Below, piece by piece: positions 30,197 through 31,891 of a stretch of 31,891 bases of DNA (the first letter of the stretch is position 1; the number at the start of each line of letters is the position of its first letter). The position numbers and the translations under genes are program-made. Location: positions 1-31,891 of the forward strand of contig JAFAEC010000230.1 in assembly GCA_023424215.1 (NCBI GenBank). The letters run 5' to 3'. This DNA comes from Pseudomonadota bacterium (GTDB taxonomy: Bacteria > Pseudomonadota > Alphaproteobacteria > Caulobacterales > Caulobacteraceae). A model generated the notes under the pieces. It did no database searches and had not been told where the DNA came from. It saw only the letters and a program-made list of their open reading frames with translations.

Positions 30197-30748
30197 ATGA
30201 TGAATCCCGACTTCCCCGACTGGCACGGCACCACCATCCTGGCGGTGCGCAAGAACGGTCGCACCGTCATCGCCGGCGACGGCCAGGTCTCGATGGGCCA
30301 GACCATCGTCAAGGGCGCGGCGCGCAAGGTCCGTACGCTCGCCGGCGGGCGGGTGCTGGCCGGTTTCGCCGGCGCCACGGCCGACGCCTTCACCCTGATC
30401 GAGCGGCTTGAGGCCAAGCTGGAGCAGTACCCGGACCAGCTGGCCCGCGCCTGCGTCGACCTGGCCAAGGACTGGCGCACCGACCGGTATCTGCGCCGGC
30501 TGGAGGCCATGCTTCTGGTCGCGGATCGCGACAGCATCCTGACCGTCACCGGCGTCGGGGACGTGCTGGAGCCGGAGCATGGAGTGGCGGCTGTCGGGTC
30601 CGGGGGGAACTACGCCTTGGCGGCGGCGCGGGCCCTTTACGACCACACCGATCTCGACGCGGAGACCATCGCCCGGCGGGCCATGGCCATCGCGGCGGAC
30701 ATCTGCGTCTACACCAACGGCAACCTGACCGTGGAGACGCTGGGCTAG
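30197..30748 (+). CDS. hslV: ATP-dependent protease subunit HslV
   Basis: This protein of 183 residues is the peptidase of the HslUV protease. It has a short propeptide (MMNPDFPDWHG) removed to expose the catalytic N-terminal threonine of TTILAVRKNGRTVIAGDGQV, followed by SMGQTIVKGAARKVRTL, GFAGATADAFTLIERLE and AVGSGGNYALAAARAL. Two adjacent ATGs (30197, 30200) are both possible starts; a longer open frame upstream lacks family similarity. hslU is not adjacent. The gene is divergent from the BLUF gene and convergent with trxA. Confidence 0.96.
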   Translation: MMNPDFPDWHGTTILAVRKNGRTVIAGDGQVSMGQTIVKGAARKVRTLAGGRVLAGFAGATADAFTLIERLEAKLEQYPDQLARACVDLAKDWRTDRYLRRLEAMLLVADRDSILTVTGVGDVLEPEHGVAAVGSGGNYALAAARALYDHTDLDAETIARRAMAIAADICVYTNGNLTVETLG

Positions 30749-30766
30749 GGGATTGGGTGGCGGCAA

Positions 30767-30790
30767 GGCGGCGGCCGGGCGACCGCCGCC
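30767..30790. terminator. Terminator-like hairpin between hslV and trxA
   Basis: GGCGGCGG (30767-30774) and CCGCCGCC (30783-30790) form a perfect 8-bp stem with an 8-base loop between two convergent genes. No T-tract follows. Position fits shared termination. Confidence 0.55.
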
Positions 30791-30803
30791 CTGGCCGTCG
30801 GGA

Positions 30804-31139
30804 TCAGGCCGCGTCGGCGATGCCGGCTTCAGCCAGCCATTCGACGATCTTGCCCTTGGGCATGGCGCCGACCTTCATCGAGGCCATCTGGCCGTCCTTG
30901 AACAGCATCAGGGTGGGGATGCCCTTCACCCCCAGCCGCGACGGCGTCATCGGGCTGTCGTCGATGTTGATCTTGGCGATGGTCACCTTGCCGGCCAGTT
31001 CGTCGGAGATCTGCTCCAGCGCCGGGCCGATCTGCTTGCACGGGCCGCACCACTCCGCCCAGAAGTCCACCAGGACCGGCTGGGACGCCTTGAGGACGTC
31101 GGTTTCGAAGCTGTCGTCGGTGACCTTGACCGTGGCCAT
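30804..31139 (-). CDS. trxA: Thioredoxin
   Basis: This 111-residue protein is a standard thioredoxin, the cytoplasmic dithiol donor for ribonucleotide reductase and methionine sulfoxide reductase. The active site is CGPC (31-34) in LVDFWAEWCGPCKQIGPALE. The cis-proline loop is GVKGIPTLMLFKDG. Length and structure are normal. It lies 108 bases downstream of addA in the same direction, the usual alphaproteobacterial addA-trxA order. Confidence 0.97.
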   Translation of the reverse strand: MATVKVTDDSFETDVLKASQPVLVDFWAEWCGPCKQIGPALEQISDELAGKVTIAKINIDDSPMTPSRLGVKGIPTLMLFKDGQMASMKVGAMPKGKIVEWLAEAGIADAA

Positions 31140-31247
31140 GTAATCTCTCCATCGCCCGTGGACCTCGCCGCGGGCATCTGCCGGGGCCGGGCACTGTGCA
31201 GTGATTCCGGCGGTTCGCAGCGGATGTGGGGCGATCCGCCGCGCAAT

Positions 31248-31891
31248 TCAACGCGTGCCGGCCGCCTCCAGCAGCGCGGCGGGCACGGGCGTCAGGCGCG
31301 GCCCGTCCGTCCACACCAGCGCCGCCTCGACCCGCCGATCGGGATAGAGTCGGCCCAGCACCGAGGCATAGACCGCCAGCTGGAGGACGTAGGCCGGGTC
31401 GGCGTCCTCGGCCCGGTCCGGCGCCGGCCGGTTGGTCTTGTAGTCGACCACCAGCACCCGATCCGGCATGACGACGAGGCGGTCGATCCGACCCGACACA
31501 GGCGAGCCGTCGTACGAGCCGGCGATGGCCACTTCGGCGCGCGAGCCGGGCCCGAACACCGGCGCGAAGCGGTCGTCCTGCAGCACGCCGAGGGCCGCCG
31601 CGATCATCTCCGCCCGCTGGGCGTCGCTGAGGTCCCGCTCGCGGGACAGCAGCCGCCCGGCCGCCCGACTCCAGTCCTCGGGAGGCAGGTCAGGCAGTCG
31701 CTCCAGCAGGTGGTGGATCAGGTCGCCGCGCCGGAACCGGCCCAGAGGCGCGCCGGCGGCTCCCGCCGTAGCCAGCGGAGACGGGGCAGGAATGCGCAAC
31801 GTCTCCCCCATGCGCGAGGGCGCGGCGGTCCGCGCGGCCACGTCGGCGGCCGGCGGCGTCGCCGCCCAGTCGGGGATGGCCGGGGCCGCGC
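31248..31891 (-). CDS. addA: Double-strand break repair helicase-nuclease AddA, C-terminal part
   Basis: The frame is open to the right edge, so only the last 213 residues are present. They hold the C-terminal RecB-like nuclease domain of AddA: RGDLIHHLLERLPDLPPEDW (the conserved His of the domain start), then the PD-(D/E)XK core GSPVSGRIDRLVV and VLVVDYKTNRP, then YVLQLAVYASVLGRLYPDRR. The in-frame sequence toward the edge (PAIPDWAATPP) fits the linker before the nuclease. AddAB resects double-strand breaks for RecA loading. Placement next to trxA supports the call. Confidence 0.92.
   Translation of the reverse strand, partial: AAPAIPDWAATPPAADVAARTAAPSRMGETLRIPAPSPLATAGAAGAPLGRFRRGDLIHHLLERLPDLPPEDWSRAAGRLLSRERDLSDAQRAEMIAAALGVLQDDRFAPVFGPGSRAEVAIAGSYDGSPVSGRIDRLVVMPDRVLVVDYKTNRPAPDRAEDADPAYVLQLAVYASVLGRLYPDRRVEAALVWTDGPRLTPVPAALLEAAGTR

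Noticed and set aside
1..31891. CRISPR arrays, tRNA or rRNA genes, insertion sequences, prophage, toxin-antitoxin pairs
   Set aside because: I looked for regularly spaced repeats, cloverleaf ends, transposase motifs (DDE, HUH), integrases and phage structural genes and saw none.

Overview
The window is a gene-dense piece of chromosome, roughly 70% GC by eye, from an alphaproteobacterium of the order Caulobacterales; Brevundimonas is my best guess for genus. The reasons are a mmcB-type SOS gene with the alphaproteobacterial LexA box (GTTC-N7-GTTC), a perfect CtrA box (TTAA-N7-TTAA), hrcA-grpE next to rph, an addA-trxA junction, the trpF-trpB-trpA-accD-folC order, many GTG starts and many 4-base start/stop overlaps. 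I see no insertion sequence, phage, CRISPR array, rRNA or tRNA, and no gene-free stretch over 300 bases. Identifications rest on motif reading, not on database searches.

Layout. 1-6032: a 5'-truncated phytase-like esterase, a leftward exoD-dsbB-coq7 cluster, a rightward gloA-lipoprotein pair, a large DUF885 metallohydrolase and a small zf-CHCC protein. 6134-9163: an ABC ATPase without a visible permease, a small Tat-type exported protein, an AlkB-like dioxygenase and a Tat-type dienelactone hydrolase. 9168-12220: a leftward operon of an AAC(6')-like acetyltransferase, hrcA and grpE, all with overlapping start/stop codons, divergent from rph. 12282-15939: mostly envelope genes (lipoproteins, an acyltransferase-3 protein, a CHAP amidase), with mmcB and its LexA box on the other strand. 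16034-19087: hslU, an exported NTF2-like protein and two tandem paralogous small exported proteins.

19094-26066 is one long leftward block: an RsmC-like methyltransferase, an RsuA-like pseudouridine synthase, trpF, trpB, a small exported protein, trpA, accD and folC. Several junctions overlap by four bases, so rRNA modification, late tryptophan synthesis, fatty-acid initiation and folate synthesis look co-transcribed. 26114-29626: a Crp/Fnr regulator, a DUF6894 protein, an SH3-domain exported protein divergent from a D-2-hydroxyacid dehydrogenase (with the CtrA box at that junction), and a MoeB/ThiF protein. 29666-31891: a BLUF protein divergent from hslV, then trxA and the C-terminal end of addA.

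Most genes are housekeeping. The points most worth a second look are a BLUF domain whose photoactive tyrosine is phenylalanine, the CtrA box, the mmcB LexA box, an acyltransferase-3 protein with Thr at the conserved His position, an AAC(6')-like gene coupled to hrcA-grpE, an exported protein embedded between trpB and trpA, and hslU and hslV lying about 13 kb apart. I found no convincing wholly new multi-gene system.
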